Origin: Chrysoperla carnea
Taxonomy: Eukaryota > Arthropoda > Insecta > Neuroptera > Chrysopidae
DNA: 64,000 bases
Reading direction: 5' to 3'
Assembly (NCBI RefSeq): GCF_905475395.1
Contig: NC_058337.1
Coordinates: forward strand, 84,748,368 to 84,812,367
Shown: positions 26,203 through 37,051 of the stretch, one piece after another
How the letters are laid out: every line of letters starts with the position of its first letter
Numbering within the stretch: position 1 is the first letter of the stretch
Notes under the pieces: model-generated
What the model was told of the DNA's origin: nothing
What the model saw: the letters and a program-made list of their open reading frames with translations, nothing else
The model's database searches: none
Program-made: the position numbers and the translations under genes

Positions 26203-26600
26203 TATACCATGTATATGAAGTATACCAAGGTATGCCAAGTTTAGTCCCAAGTTTGTAACGCTTAAAAGTATTGATACTATGAACAAAATTTTGGTATAGG
26301 TGTTCATAAGATCACCTTATTAGTCCATTTCCGGTTGCCTGCCTGCCTGTCAGTCGTTTGTCCGTCTGTCATCACGATAACTCAAAAACGAAAAGAGTCA
26401 AGTCAAGTTGTCATGTCAAGTTGAATTTTTTATGGTGGAAGCGCAGATAACATTCCATAATATGTACTAATAAATAATAGTGTAAAAAATTAAAAAACAC
26501 GCTCTTATAGCAAGCTGAACTTAAAAGTAGAAAAAAAAAAAGTTAAAAAAAAACTACAAAAACACGCTTTTGCAAAAGGCTGAACTAAAAAATGAAAAAC
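26203..26600 (+). repeat. Composite dispersed repeat
   Basis: The first part (26203-26400) carries AAGTATACCAAGGTAT, AGTTTAGTCCCAAGTTTGTA, AAATTTTGGTATAGGTGTTC, CACCTTATTAGTCCATTTCC and CGATAACTCAAAAACGAAAA. This recurs inverted at 28425-28600 and in part at 29625-29710. The second part starts ATGGTGGAAGCGCAGATAA at 26432 and runs into two AAAACACGCT...GCTGAACTAAAA arms. The mixture suggests a single large family of which all the fragments in this window are pieces. Confidence 0.65.
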
Positions 26601-27433
26601 AAAAATTCGTAGCGCAGCAAGATTGCATTTTAAGTTTGCCAAGAATTTTGAATTCGGAAATAAAGCATCTAATCAAATCAAAAATATTTTTTATTTTGAA
26701 AAAAATTCAAAATTTGTTTATCTCTCGATTTTTCTCATTAACGAATTTGAACTGTCAAACACTAAAACCCTTTTTGATACCAAATTTTATTTACTCATTT
26801 ATCAACATCCAAGCTTCGCTTCTTGCTCCTTTACGCAAATATTTAAAATGACTTTAGAGATGGAGTCTGCTTCTCGCGGGTGTTTATTTATATTTTTCTT
26901 GATTCTAAATATATTCGAAATTATTGATAAAATTATACAATAATGAAAATTATGAAAATACATTGTTTTTTATCAGCTATCATATTATGTTATGCCACCA
27001 ATGCACTATTGCAATAAAATATGCAACAAAAATTGTCGCTAAAAAAAACAAAAACAAAACAAAATGTCACTGTATACCACAAAATATAAATATGAAGCTT
27101 TCACTTATGGTATGAAATTATGCAGGCAACGAACTAATTTGATTTGGTAAAATGATACAGAGAGATTTTATCTAGCTGAAGTCATAAGACATTATGAATA
27201 ACACAAATTCACATTAAATTCGAGCAAAATTTTTGTTAGAAATCCGCCATTCGTAGTAGTAGCTTTAGTTTTCGACATGTTAAGTTTTTTAACAAAATAT
27301 AACATTTCGGCTAGTAAGTTCAATACAAATCTATATTTACATGTTGGATCGTTATGTAGGGCCGACTAATGGTACAATTATGGTGCCAAACTAATACTTT
27401 TTTATGTAGTTATTCCTGAAGTGCATAAATTTT
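26601..27433. other. Intergenic DNA, nothing recognised
   Basis: Two overlapping open frames near 26570-26943 come from repeat-derived sequence and are not called. Confidence 0.45.
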
Positions 27434-27905
27434 TAAGGTAGTACCAGCATGAAATCACTTTTCGACAGATTTGGCCGAATTTTTTTTCTCGGGTTTATAA
27501 TAGCTTTATTTATGAATTCCTAAAATTTCATAATTTTTGACCGTTTAGATCGCGAGATATTTAAAGACAAAGTTCGCGATTTTGAGGGTCATGTCCCATT
27601 TAAAGCATGTAAAATGTCCGGTCTCTCCAACTATTTTTTATGATATTATTATATATTGAAGAAAAAGTAGAAAAAAATGTTTATACAATACAATTCTAAA
27701 AAAAAAATTTAGAAATTAATTTTCACTTTCGAGATATTAATTTTGACGTAAATTGATCGAAATTGGGACGTTGGCATAATTATTTCCCATTTTAAACGGT
27801 CAAAATTTCTGAAACTTTGGGAATTAATAGTAAGCATTATTAAATTCTTAAATTTAATTTTTCGTTAAATTCTGTCGAAAAAAAAATTGTACCAGTGCTT
27901 TAACA
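27434..27905. mobile_element. Degenerate fold-back element, about 470 bp
   Basis: Inverted arms of about 110 nt are recognisable. The left arm holds GTACCAGC, TTTTCGACAG, TAATAGCTT and AATTTTTGACCGTTTA; the right arm holds TAAACGGTCAAAATTTCT, GTAAGCATTATTA, CTGTCGAAAAA and TTGTACCAGTGC. The centre carries CGCGAGATATT and TTTCGAGATATTAATTTTGA. Arms have diverged, so the insertion is old. Confidence 0.65.
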
Positions 27906-28424
27906 TAGAAACTGCAAATACCATGCTGGAACATCGTTAATTTCGTTCTTTGATTTTCAATTTTTAAATACAAACAAAAATAATATAAATAAAAATAATA
28001 ATTCTCACCATTGCGAATTTGCTAAAAATAGGGTGTAACAAGTCGTGTCATCTGGATGATAGATTTAACTTACAAGCCCGACGCTTCGCGGATAATTAGA
28101 TTTTAAGATCTAATAGTAGAATCAACATTTTTAATTAAAGAAAGATAGCCCCACTTATATCATGTCACACACACATAACTGACATTCCCATATAACACGT
28201 ACCATATAATTTGCGCACTCACGGGTAAACAATTTTGTTGACGAAAAAATGTTTCAAACAAAAATTGTTTATGTTTCTATAAGGACCATTTTTTTACATT
28301 TAAACTATCTCTTACGGTTTACAAGATGGGTCCTACCAAGCCAACTTTCAATTGACCTATATTGCTCATTTAGGAACTCGACCTCACTTGTTACGCCCTA
28401 AGCACGCTATAAAAATTTTTGCTT

Positions 28425-28600
28425 TATATCTCTTTTCGTTTTTGAATTATCGTGGCAACAGACGGACAACCGTAAAAGGGCTAATTAGGTGATTTTATGA
28501 ACACCTATAGGTGCCAAAATTATGTTCGTAGCATCAATATTTTTAAGCGTTTCAAGCTTGGGGCTAAACTTAGTATTCCTTGATATATTTCATATATACA
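28425..28600 (-). repeat. Inverted copy of the 26203 repeat
   Basis: Reverse complement of the first part of 26203-26400, with TTTTCGTTTTTGAATTATCG, GAACACCTATAGGTGCCAAA and GCTAAACTTAGTATTCCTTG. With the 26203 copy it forms a large, widely spaced inverted pair. Confidence 0.7.
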
Positions 28601-29462
28601 TATGGTATAAAAATAAATATCCATAGGTAAAGGTTATTTGATCGAGATTAACATTTTCTTTGCCAAAAAATAGTCTTGTTTATTGTCAATCTTCCTGTAG
28701 AAGCGTTTTGTATTGTTTTGATATAGCACACAATCAGGGGTAGACAAGATAATAGTGTTTTTATAATATATAAATATAATATCAAAATGTAAATTTTACT
28801 AGCGATAATAATAACGACCGATAATAATTTTGTTTTTTTTTTTTTTTTTTGGTTGTACAAAACAAAAATGATTTTTTATGGTTAACGCATCGAATCATAA
28901 TATTTTTTATGTCGCAGTATGTAATCATAATTTATCCAAATATATATTTAAATATGTATATACGTTTTTTATGATTTTTATTTTTAAACCATGGAAATGG
29001 TTTTATGATTGTCTGTGTTTTCATCAAATATTTTCGTTGCCTGTTTTAAAAGGGACCTTTTATAGTTGTGATTGCTGATCGCAACCCAAATTAATACGTT
29101 TTTGTTTTGGAGTAAAAACCCAATATAATATGTTCTTGCTTTGGATACTGGGTTAATTTTGCGGAAATTGTTTTTATTACTTTCTTTTATATTGAAATTA
29201 AGGGATTTGTAATTTTCCGATCGATGTTTTTAATGGTAAACAAATTTTTCTACAGCCATTCGTAGTTTGCTCGTCAAAGCATTTAGTTTTTCTTCTATGC
29301 TTGCATTAGTTACGAAGAATACAACATTCTGAGTTAGAAATTCTAAAAGATTTTTTTAAGTCGTATAATTATTCAGGACCGATGACAATACAATAAGTTA
29401 ATTAATTTTGTCCTATTATCCTGATCAGGATCTTCATGACAAACTGTGAACTAAAAAACCTT
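28601..29462. other. Intergenic DNA, nothing recognised
   Basis: No supported gene. Frames at 28648-28860 and 28878-29078 are AT-driven. Confidence 0.45.
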
Positions 29463-29775
29463 TGATGGTGGAAGCGCAGATAAGATTCCATCATATTAAA
29501 AAAATAATAGTTTAGAAAAGTAAAAAACACGCTTTTGTAGCTAGCTGAACTAAAAAGTAAAAATTTATAATAAAATAGTTTAAAATGAAAAGAAACAATT
29601 GAATGAGTTATTTGTTGAAATACCAAAAATAGTACCAAAATTTTGTTCGTATCATAAATATTTCTTAGCTTTACAAACTTGGGATTAAAATCAGTATACC
29701 TTGACATTTATTAAATATATAAAGGCTATTAAAACTAAAAAAACACGATTTGCAATTAGCTGAAGTAAAAAGTAC
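29463..29775 (+). repeat. Composite dispersed repeat (third locus)
   Basis: The block opens with GATGGTGGAAGCGCAGATAA and includes AAAACACGCTTTTGTAGCTA with GCTGAACTAAAAAGTA. It then holds a minus-oriented fragment of the 26203 family (ACCAAAATTTTGTTCGTAT). It closes with another CACGATTTGCAATTAGCTGA arm. Confidence 0.6.
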
Positions 29776-32305
29776 AAAATAATTTCTATAAGTTACAAAA
29801 AATAAAATAGAATAATAATAAAGAAAGAAAATTTTTCGTAAAAAAGCATGGGATGTGAATAGTAAAGCACACTTTTACGATAAATGAGTTTTTTCTTAAT
29901 CTCTCTATATTTTTTTGGGACCTATAGAAATTATTTTCAATAAGTAACAAGTACCTAATCCTTTCGTAAACGTAAATGGAATTTAAATATTGTAATTCCA
30001 TCATAAATAATAATAATGATGTCGGAATCGGAATATAAAACTATTGTTTTTGTTGTTCTTGTTTTTTAAAAATCAAATAGTAAAAGTATTGTGTGTGTAG
30101 CGAGTAAAGAGTACAACGTAGACTTTAATAGTATAAGAGATGAATAGCAGGCGGGTGTATGTATGGAATATTTTTTAGTATAATAATAATAAAATTGTAA
30201 AAACATTAAAGCATTAAAATCAAATTATATCTAATGTCATAGTTTTCCATTTAATAAATCCTGTCTATCGGTTGTACCTATTATCTGTCTGGTCAAATCC
30301 AAAAATTGATTTTAAGATTTTCCTGTTTCGAAATAACGTTTTATTATACAGATTAATATAGACAAGAGCATACCAGCAATTCAACTACAATTTCAAAGTT
30401 CATTAATAGTGTTTGGAGTTTGGATGCGGTGTATCCTTAACAAGATGCAGCTCCGTTAATTTTTTGAAATTTGTTAATTTCTCGATGCATATTATTGAAA
30501 TTGAAATTTTATGGTTTATTTTTTCTCTTAAAATCTCCCTCACTATTTAAATGTCTCGTTTTATTTATTTATTATTTACTTATTTCAAGACATCCTGTCC
30601 TTTTCATAGTGAATTTCGAAAGTTACTGCAAGCAAAATTCTTTTTATTCAGAAAATTATGGGTCTTTCCTATGTTTCTAGGTCTAAATAGTGCCCTTTTT
30701 TCTTAACCATGTTTACTATCTTCAAAACTAAAATGGATATTAAAATTGAATTGTTTTACTCATATATATGAATGGGCATAATTGAGATTGTTAATGTCAG
30801 TGATATAGATGTCAATGCTAGGGATGAGGGATTTGAAATTGTCAACAAAAAGGTTGAACAAATTCCATATCTGGACTAATGGCATCAAGTAAATGTCAAA
30901 TTTTTGATACCTCAATGCGCTTTCGGCAATATTCTGTAAATCGCTCCGTGTGGGGTATAATAAATATTCGTTGAATCGATATTATTTGAAACAGAGATAC
31001 AAAAACCGCTCTCCGCCAAATAATAGGCCGAAAATCGATTTAAATATAATATATTATGTGAAAAAGCAATCAATTCCGTAGGGTTGGGTAAATTTCATAG
31101 GGTGGAAGGCGAAGTTTTGAAGAAATAATATGCGTTTTTGGATAAAAACTGCATGATTATTTAATAAATAATTTCTGTATGACCAAAATTATAATTAATT
31201 ATAAAAATTACCAATGCAGGTATAGATAAAAAATGACAATTATTAACTATGACAATTAACTGACATATAACGGATGCACGCTACATAATAAATAGAAAAT
31301 TCTTAATAGGTAACATTTCGGAGTATGTGGTAGTAACTTTCATTCATAGCTTTGCTCTAAAACTCCTTCTAAACTCCTAAAATAAAACCTATAAAACAGT
31401 ATTTTATATTGTTATTGCTTTGATATATATTTTATATGTAATAATGTATGATGAATAAGAAGTCAGTCGTTCCTCCTTTTCAAATTGATGTTTTTAGTTT
31501 CAAGGGTTGTTGATATTATTTGAAGCTATTGTAAGTTTGTCAATTATTGAATGCAGAATAATATCTTTAAAACCAATATAATAATAGTACAATATCTATT
31601 TTTCTTGGCGGTATGTGCTACTCTCCAAAACCGAAAAAAACTGCAAGTTTGTAAAAATGTCTTTTCCATTTATTGTAGGCTCTCGAACAAGTTGTATGTG
31701 TGCAAAATATTCAACAAAGCTTATCCCATTGACTATGAATCTTTAACTCGGCAAAATTCATTAGTGCTATTGGCTATACTCCACTATTTTAGTGTTAATA
31801 TTATCTACCTATACGTACGAATCGAAACTGAAATTCGAACATTGCATCTGTGCGAGATAAACAAACGTCTGTAGCACAAATAACTAGAGTGCAATAGTGT
31901 GCCGAATTGTTGTAAGATGGTCACCTCTTTTCTAGACGTTTTGCTAAATCTATAGCAGTTCCCATTTCTTCGAAATTTATACTTTTTTCACCTTTATCTC
32001 GACTGTATCTTAGCCGGCATAGAAAAACTATTATTTTCTAACGTTTTTGGCTATCTTGAACAAAGTGTTCAAGCGCAATGATCAATAGAAATGGTAAGTT
32101 TTTCGCATAAACATATTTTACCTCTTCTTGGTCATACAGGGTGGGCTATTTAATCTATTCAGCTAAATATCTCATTCTGTAGTTGTAACCAATCAAAAAA
32201 TATCTTAATCAAAAGTTGCAGAGTTTGATTGTAGGCATCATGTTCTGACATCTTATTGGACCTAGTTCTTCGGGTTTTTTATAATAGCCAATTTAGATTC
32301 TAAAC
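29776..32305. other. Intergenic DNA, no gene seen
   Basis: No open frame in this stretch carries a recognisable domain or splice structure, including the 107-codon frame at 31551-31874. Confidence 0.5.
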
Positions 32306-33103
32306 GGTACGATCAAGGTTCGAGGATATATATCAATGGATATATATCTTGATATATATATCCGATATTTATCACGTGAATTTTTATGATATATATCAAT
32401 ACAAAAATGATTTTAAAAAATTTAATATTATTTAGTAATTTTTGGCGTTTGTTACCGTATTTCTACTTGCCAAATTTTGATGGCATTGGAGTAGAGTTAA
32501 AACCTACTAATACTAAGCTCAAATCGTGTCGTGTCAGAAAAAGTTCGTTACTAAAGAGTGAGTTTAAGTAAGATTCAAAATCGGAAGATGATCTAGCTTT
32601 ATCTTCCTTGCAGTCAAACCAAGCACAATTATGAAACGACATTTTTTTTTTTTATTTGATAATTAACAGTTTATTACGAATGACTGATGACTGATTTGAT
32701 AATTAAATGACTGATTATACTCTAGAGTTATTATTTGTAATGTCTATTGTTTTGTTGCCTAAGTGTAGGTATGACCATTGACTGATAACAATTTATAAAA
32801 TTGTTTTTTGTTTTAAAATTCATTTTTATTTCTAAAAATTTTATTATTTTTAATTAATTTTGCCTGATCTAGAAGAATATTTTATGTTTTGGTTTCATTT
32901 GTCTGATTTGAAGCGCCTAAGTAAATAAAACCTTTAAAACAATTTAGTTTTTTTAAATATCAAAATTTTGATATATATCGGATATATATCGGATATATAT
33001 CGGATATATATCAAAAATATCCGATATTTTGATATTTATAATAAATATCGGATATTTTGATATTTATAATAAATATCGGATATTTTCGAACCCTGGGTAC
33101 GAT
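32306..33103. mobile_element. hAT-type non-autonomous transposon, 782 bp, with perfect 8-bp target duplication
   Basis: The element proper is 32314-33095. GGTACGAT flanks it exactly on both sides (32306-32313 and 33096-33103), the 8-bp target duplication expected for hAT transposons. Ends are inverted: CAAGGTTCGAGGATATAT at the left and ATATTTTCGAACCCTG at the right. Subterminal repeats of GATATATATCGG and CGATATTTTGATATTTATAA are concentrated at the right end. No transposase frame is inside, so it depends on a source elsewhere. Confidence 0.9.
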
Positions 33104-34176
33104 ATAGAATAAAATCTTAAATAAAAAACCTTATCCTAACAAAACAAAAATTTTTTAATTGCTTAAAACTTTTTTTTGAAAAACGTTAGCTTTTAGAGGA
33201 AATGCTACATAAAAATATGTCATGATTGCTTTGATTCGAAAGAAAATACGTTTAAAGTTTATCAATAATTGTAGGTCAAAGTCATAAACACAGGCAAATG
33301 ATAAGCAAATGTCATCTATTGCCCTTGACAACTTTTGGTTAAAGCATTTTTCCGTTTTATTTCCATTTAATGTAGATATTAATGGCATATTTTTATGTCG
33401 CATTTTCTCCGAAAGGTTGCAAACAATCATTATATTTTCAATTTATTAGCTAGTTATTTCTGCCTACTCTGGGCTTTTGAGTTTCTCTAGATTGTTAATT
33501 TTTTTCAGTAAATACAGTTATTGTAAAAATATAATTAACATGAAGAACGTACTGCTCTTATATTCTCTTTGTGAAGTTTCCTCAGGAGTTCTCTGCTAGA
33601 GAAAAAGAATCACTGTTGATTTATAGAATGACTTCTTTAATTTTGTACAAACTCCCTGTTGGTAAACAATACTGGTGTACACATAATGTGAATGTATCTT
33701 CAAAATTTTATGATCGCACCGACAACAAAAACAATAATATAATAGGTACGTACACACATGAAAAAGTTATAGGTTACGTTTTAATAGGCTTTAACAACAA
33801 ATATATACTATAGCATAAAAGTAATATGACTAGGAACGATCAAATACCTACATTACAATAACGACAATAGATTCAGCTTTAAGCTAAAACTACACCTACA
33901 TAGGAGCACAAGCTCCGTTCGAAAATTTTTTATTGTTACATAAATTACAATTTTAATATGTTTAGTGTTTGTTGTTATGTTTTTCGTGCTTTTTGTGTTC
34001 TTTTTAACACAAAATCTTACTAACAGTTTGAGAAAAGTTGTTATTTTATTTTTTATTTTTATAGAAATGAGAATAAATTGTGTATTTTAAAAGATTAAAA
34101 TTTGTTTAAAAGCGATTATACCCGAAGTATAAAAAGGATTATTCTGATTTGATCTTTTAGAATAATAAACTATTAC
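33104..34176. other. Intergenic DNA, nothing recognised
   Basis: Open frames at 33155-33430 and 33571-33813 show no recognisable domain. Confidence 0.45.
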
Positions 34177-34186
34177 AACTATGCTA

Positions 34187-34583
34187 GGTTATATTGGCTG
34201 TCCACGAAGGACACACTTAGGCTATAGAGCCCATTGTGATAACATATATGTGTTTTATCACCTTTTCGCTGATAATTTTATTTATCAGCTACTCAATTTC
34301 AGAGGCAAAGTATACTCACTGTCAAAAAAAATGCCACAGTTAAAACATTCTAAGCGTACTCATCATATGTTATGTTATAATAGTAACACGTAGAATGTTT
34401 TAAAACGAGCATTTTTTTTGACATTGAGTATACACATCTTTCATGCATATACCATGCACTACACCAGCCCATCACAACTATTAATTAAATTAATTTTGTT
34501 GCGACGCCGAGATTCGAACCCGCTAGCCTATGCATATCGCGGACGGAATTGGTTACGCCTTAACCAACTGAGCTAATTAGTAC
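34187..34583 (-). mobile_element. tRNA-derived SINE, copy 2, interrupted by a MITE
   Basis: The minus strand reads tRNA-like head (A box TTAGCTCAGTTGGTTAAGGC, B box GGGTTCGAATCTC), then the shared body, then a tail AATATAACC. Flanking AACTATGCTA (34177-34186) and AACTAGGCTA (34584-34593) match at 9 of 10 positions and are a probable target duplication. A 118-bp TA-flanked MITE (34313-34430) splits the body between GATGTG and CTTTGCC. Without it the copy is close to the 13474 copy. Confidence 0.85.
34311..34432. mobile_element. 118-bp Tc1/mariner-like MITE nested in the SINE
   Basis: The element is 34313-34430 with TA on each side (34311-34312, 34431-34432). Terminal inverted repeats are about 22 bp (TACTCACTGTCAAAAAAAAT against ATTTTTTTTGACATTGAGTA). 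A second inner inverted pair is AAAACATTCTA and TAGAATGTTTT. The TA duplication is the signature of Tc1/mariner transposition. Confidence 0.85.
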
Positions 34584-34593
34584 AACTAGGCTA

Positions 34594-35093
34594 AGAAAAA
34601 AAATTGTAAATTTTTTTTTTAGGCTCCACATATTCTTCTACCTCGTAATGGTAGGAGTAAAACATAAAATCCTTTGCTGACAATTATTTTTGAGTCTCTA
34701 ATTTTCTATAGCGTTTATGAAGGTTATTTTGGGAATTTTTGCAAATAAAAACTATGTGTAGCTAATAGGCAAGGACGGGATATCGACTCCTTGAAGAGGC
34801 TCCTAGGCTATAGTAATAATCGATGTTTTTACCTACAGATTTTCAAAATTTGTAGTGGAAGTTTCAAGCAATTTACGATTGTGATTGCTTATTTCAGCAT
34901 CAAAAAACAATTTTTACCCACTTTTATGTGTAATTCTGAATGGGACATGAAGGTGAATGATTTATCAGTAATCTCGAGTAACATACAAACTTTTTTATTT
35001 GCAAAATCGGTGAACAACTTGCCCGGACAAACCCGCATCAATTGCCTATCTATGCTCTCTTATGTATCAACGCCTACGAAAACGAGCCTGTAT
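34594..35093. other. Host DNA just left of the Polinton
   Basis: No gene is recognised. The 117-codon open frame starting at 34791 runs across the Polinton boundary into its terminal repeat, so it cannot be an old gene. Confidence 0.5.
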
Positions 35094-35099
35094 TCTAGA

Positions 35100-36418
35100 A
35101 GTAGAAGAGTCACAGGGATCCTGGGCCAGTTTGACCTCAAGTAACCCCGGATGGTACACTTTTCAAAAAAGGGCAAACCTAGGTGAATGTTGGAAACCTC
35201 GGAAGTTGGAGGGGATAGATGACGTCATTGACCAATAGTAAATCAAGATGGCGTTGGGAGGTGTGGTGGGGTGTGGCTGACAGAGCGTTAGTGTGTTTCT
35301 TGGCGGAAGTGGGGCTTAAAGTGGTGGGCGTGGTTTTGGAAGTGGGGGTTAAAGGGGGGCGGGAATTGGACGTTAGATAATCGAGCCCACTTTCAGCCCG
35401 GTTGGATGGTACACTTTTCCAAAAAGGGCAAACCTCGGTTGAATGCGAAGTTGGAGGGGGGACGTCATTGACCAATAGTAGCGCTGTAAAAATCAAGATG
35501 GCGTCGGGAGGTGTGGTGGAGGAGAATAATGGCTGCCTAAGCATTGATGACGTCATTGGCTTTAACCAATAGTGGCGGAGAGTGAACGGGGGGCGGGACG
35601 TTGACATTAGTCAGCAATTTTAAAGAATATGTTAATTTGACCTTGAAAAATATTGTAATTTGACACTTTATACATGATAAAATTCAAGATACGTGACCGG
35701 ATGTTAATATTTTTTTTTTATTGAGTCAGCATTGTAATATGACACCTGAAATTTACATAATAAAAATACATGTTCAAACTTGTTTGAATGGACTTTGATC
35801 TTAAAATAATTTCACACGTGTCAGCAATTTTCAAGAATATGTTAATTTGACCTTGAAAAATATGATATCATCATCTTGTAACAAGTTCAAACTTGTTTGA
35901 AATAATTTTACATGTGTCAAAACACGTGACCGGATGTTAATATTTTTTTTTTATTGAATTAGCAATGTAATATGACACTTGAAATTTACATAATAAAAAT
36001 ACATGTTCAAACTTGTTTGAATGGACTTTGATCTTAAAATAATTTTACACGTGTCAGCTATTTTCAATAATATGTTAATTTGACCTTGAAAAATATGATA
36101 TCATCATCTTGTAACAAGTTCAAACTTGTTTGAAATAATTTTACATGTGTCAAAACACGTGACCGGATATTAATATTTTTTTATGATTAAGCAATGTAAT
36201 ATGACACTTGAAATTTACATAATAAAAATACATGTTCAAACTTGTTTGAATGGACTTTGATCTTAAAATAATTTTACATGTGTCAGCTATTCTCAAAAAT
36301 ATGTTGAAATAGATTTGACCTTGAAAAATATGATATCATCATCCTGTTACAAGTTCAAACTTGTTTGAATAAAAATACATGTTCAAACTTGTTTGAACAT
36401 GTTTAAACTTGTTTGAAT
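35100..36418 (+). repeat. Left terminal inverted repeat of the Polinton
   Basis: It pairs with 47420-48958. The outer 520 bp is GC-rich. The inner part consists of about 235-bp tandem subunits marked by GTGACCGGAT at about 35695, 35928 and 36162, three copies here against four on the right. Each subunit carries CACGTG boxes and the palindrome TTCAAACTTGTTTGAA. The matching region ends near TTTAAACTTGTTTGAAT. Confidence 0.9.
35140..35610 (+). promoter_or_regulatory. GC-rich outer TIR module with CRE, CCAAT, YY1-like and GC boxes
   Basis: Motifs recur in modules. TGACGTCATTGACCAATAGTA is at about 35220 and (starting GACGTCA) at 35461; TGACGTCATTGG with ACCAATAG is at 35548. Each of the first two is followed by AATCAAGATGGCG and GGAGGTGTGGTGG, and GGGGGGCGGGA occurs at about 35355 and 35588. 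The motifs resemble ATF/CREB, CCAAT-factor, YY1 and Sp1 sites. Whether insect factors use them is inference. The mirrored module is at 48448-48918. Confidence 0.45.
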
Positions 36419-36500
36419 CGCATTAGATCTTAAAATAATTTTACGCATGTTAGATAATAATTTCTGCTGGTGGGGGGGATTTTTGGAGTGGTGGTAATCA

Positions 36501-36537
36501 TATAAAAAAGGCGCTCGACATTACGGTAACATCAGTT
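36501..36537 (+). promoter_or_regulatory. TATA and TCAGTT initiator of the first Polinton gene
   Basis: TATAAAAAAG starts at 36501 and TCAGTT lies at 36532-36537, with 33 nt from TATA to the initiator A. GAGTGGTGGTAA just upstream resembles the GTGGTGGGG motif found before the other two promoters of this element. Confidence 0.7.
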
Positions 36538-36566
36538 TTCATTAAATATTCATAATATTAATCAAA

Positions 36567-36929
36567 ATGAATAGAGCAGAATTAAAATTATTAGATAGTT
36601 GTTTAGTGCGACCATGCATAAAAATGGACGACTTGCCACTGAAAAAAAAATTAAAAATACTAAAAATGGAGCGGATTCTAACGATACATGGGCCATCAAT
36701 AAAAGTTTTACTGGATATAAGCCTAGATGGTACAGAAAACGAGGGAGTTTTTCTACCATCTAGGTTTGCGGTGTTGACGGACAACATGATTAAATTATTT
36801 AACACAAAACCGGGGTATTTGAGGGTGGAGGAGAAAATTGGAAGAAGTCACCAACTGAGACTGCGCCTATTCGAAGACGATGGTGATGATGATGATGATG
36901 ACTATGTTCAAGAACATCAAAATTTTTAA
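36567..36929 (+). CDS. Small Polinton protein of unknown function, 120 aa
   Basis: Intact single-exon frame starting 33 nt after a TCAGTT initiator, with the first ATG of the predicted transcript. The protein is basic in its first half and ends in a run of aspartates (about residues 105-113). The middle part, LLDISLDGTENEGVFLPSRF, has the look of a small beta-rich domain. Short Polinton-encoded proteins with a VFLPKR-like motif are familiar to me from insect genomes, where they are sometimes suspected of nucleic-acid binding; that is recollection, not a search. It has its own strong promoter beside the left terminal repeat and is read rightwards, away from the repeat. An OB-fold DNA-binding role would fit a replication module but is only a guess. 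Confidence 0.75.
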   Translation: MNRAELKLLDSCLVRPCIKMDDLPLKKKLKILKMERILTIHGPSIKVLLDISLDGTENEGVFLPSRFAVLTDNMIKLFNTKPGYLRVEEKIGRSHQLRLRLFEDDGDDDDDDYVQEHQNF

Positions 36930-37051
36930 CAAATCATTCCTATATTGAATTTTATTACTGCAAGATATATATATTTTATTGTTATTGTTATAAAAAAATT
37001 GTAAAGTTTATGTTTTTGATATTTTAAAAAAAAAATAATACTAAATAAATT

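Noticed and set aside
31551-31874. 107-codon open frame
   Set aside because: No start context, splice sites or recognisable motif, and no codon structure distinguishable from the background.
34791-35144. 117-codon open frame at the left Polinton junction
   Set aside because: It crosses the exact element boundary at 35100, so it cannot be an ancestral host gene and has no domain.
35179-35607. 142-codon open frame in the left TIR, repeated identically at 48451-48879
   Set aside because: It lies wholly in the GC-rich repeated TIR modules, is rich in Pro, Ser and Thr from repeat sequence, and has no recognisable domain. Identity of the two copies follows from TIR homogenisation. Regulatory sequence is the better reading.
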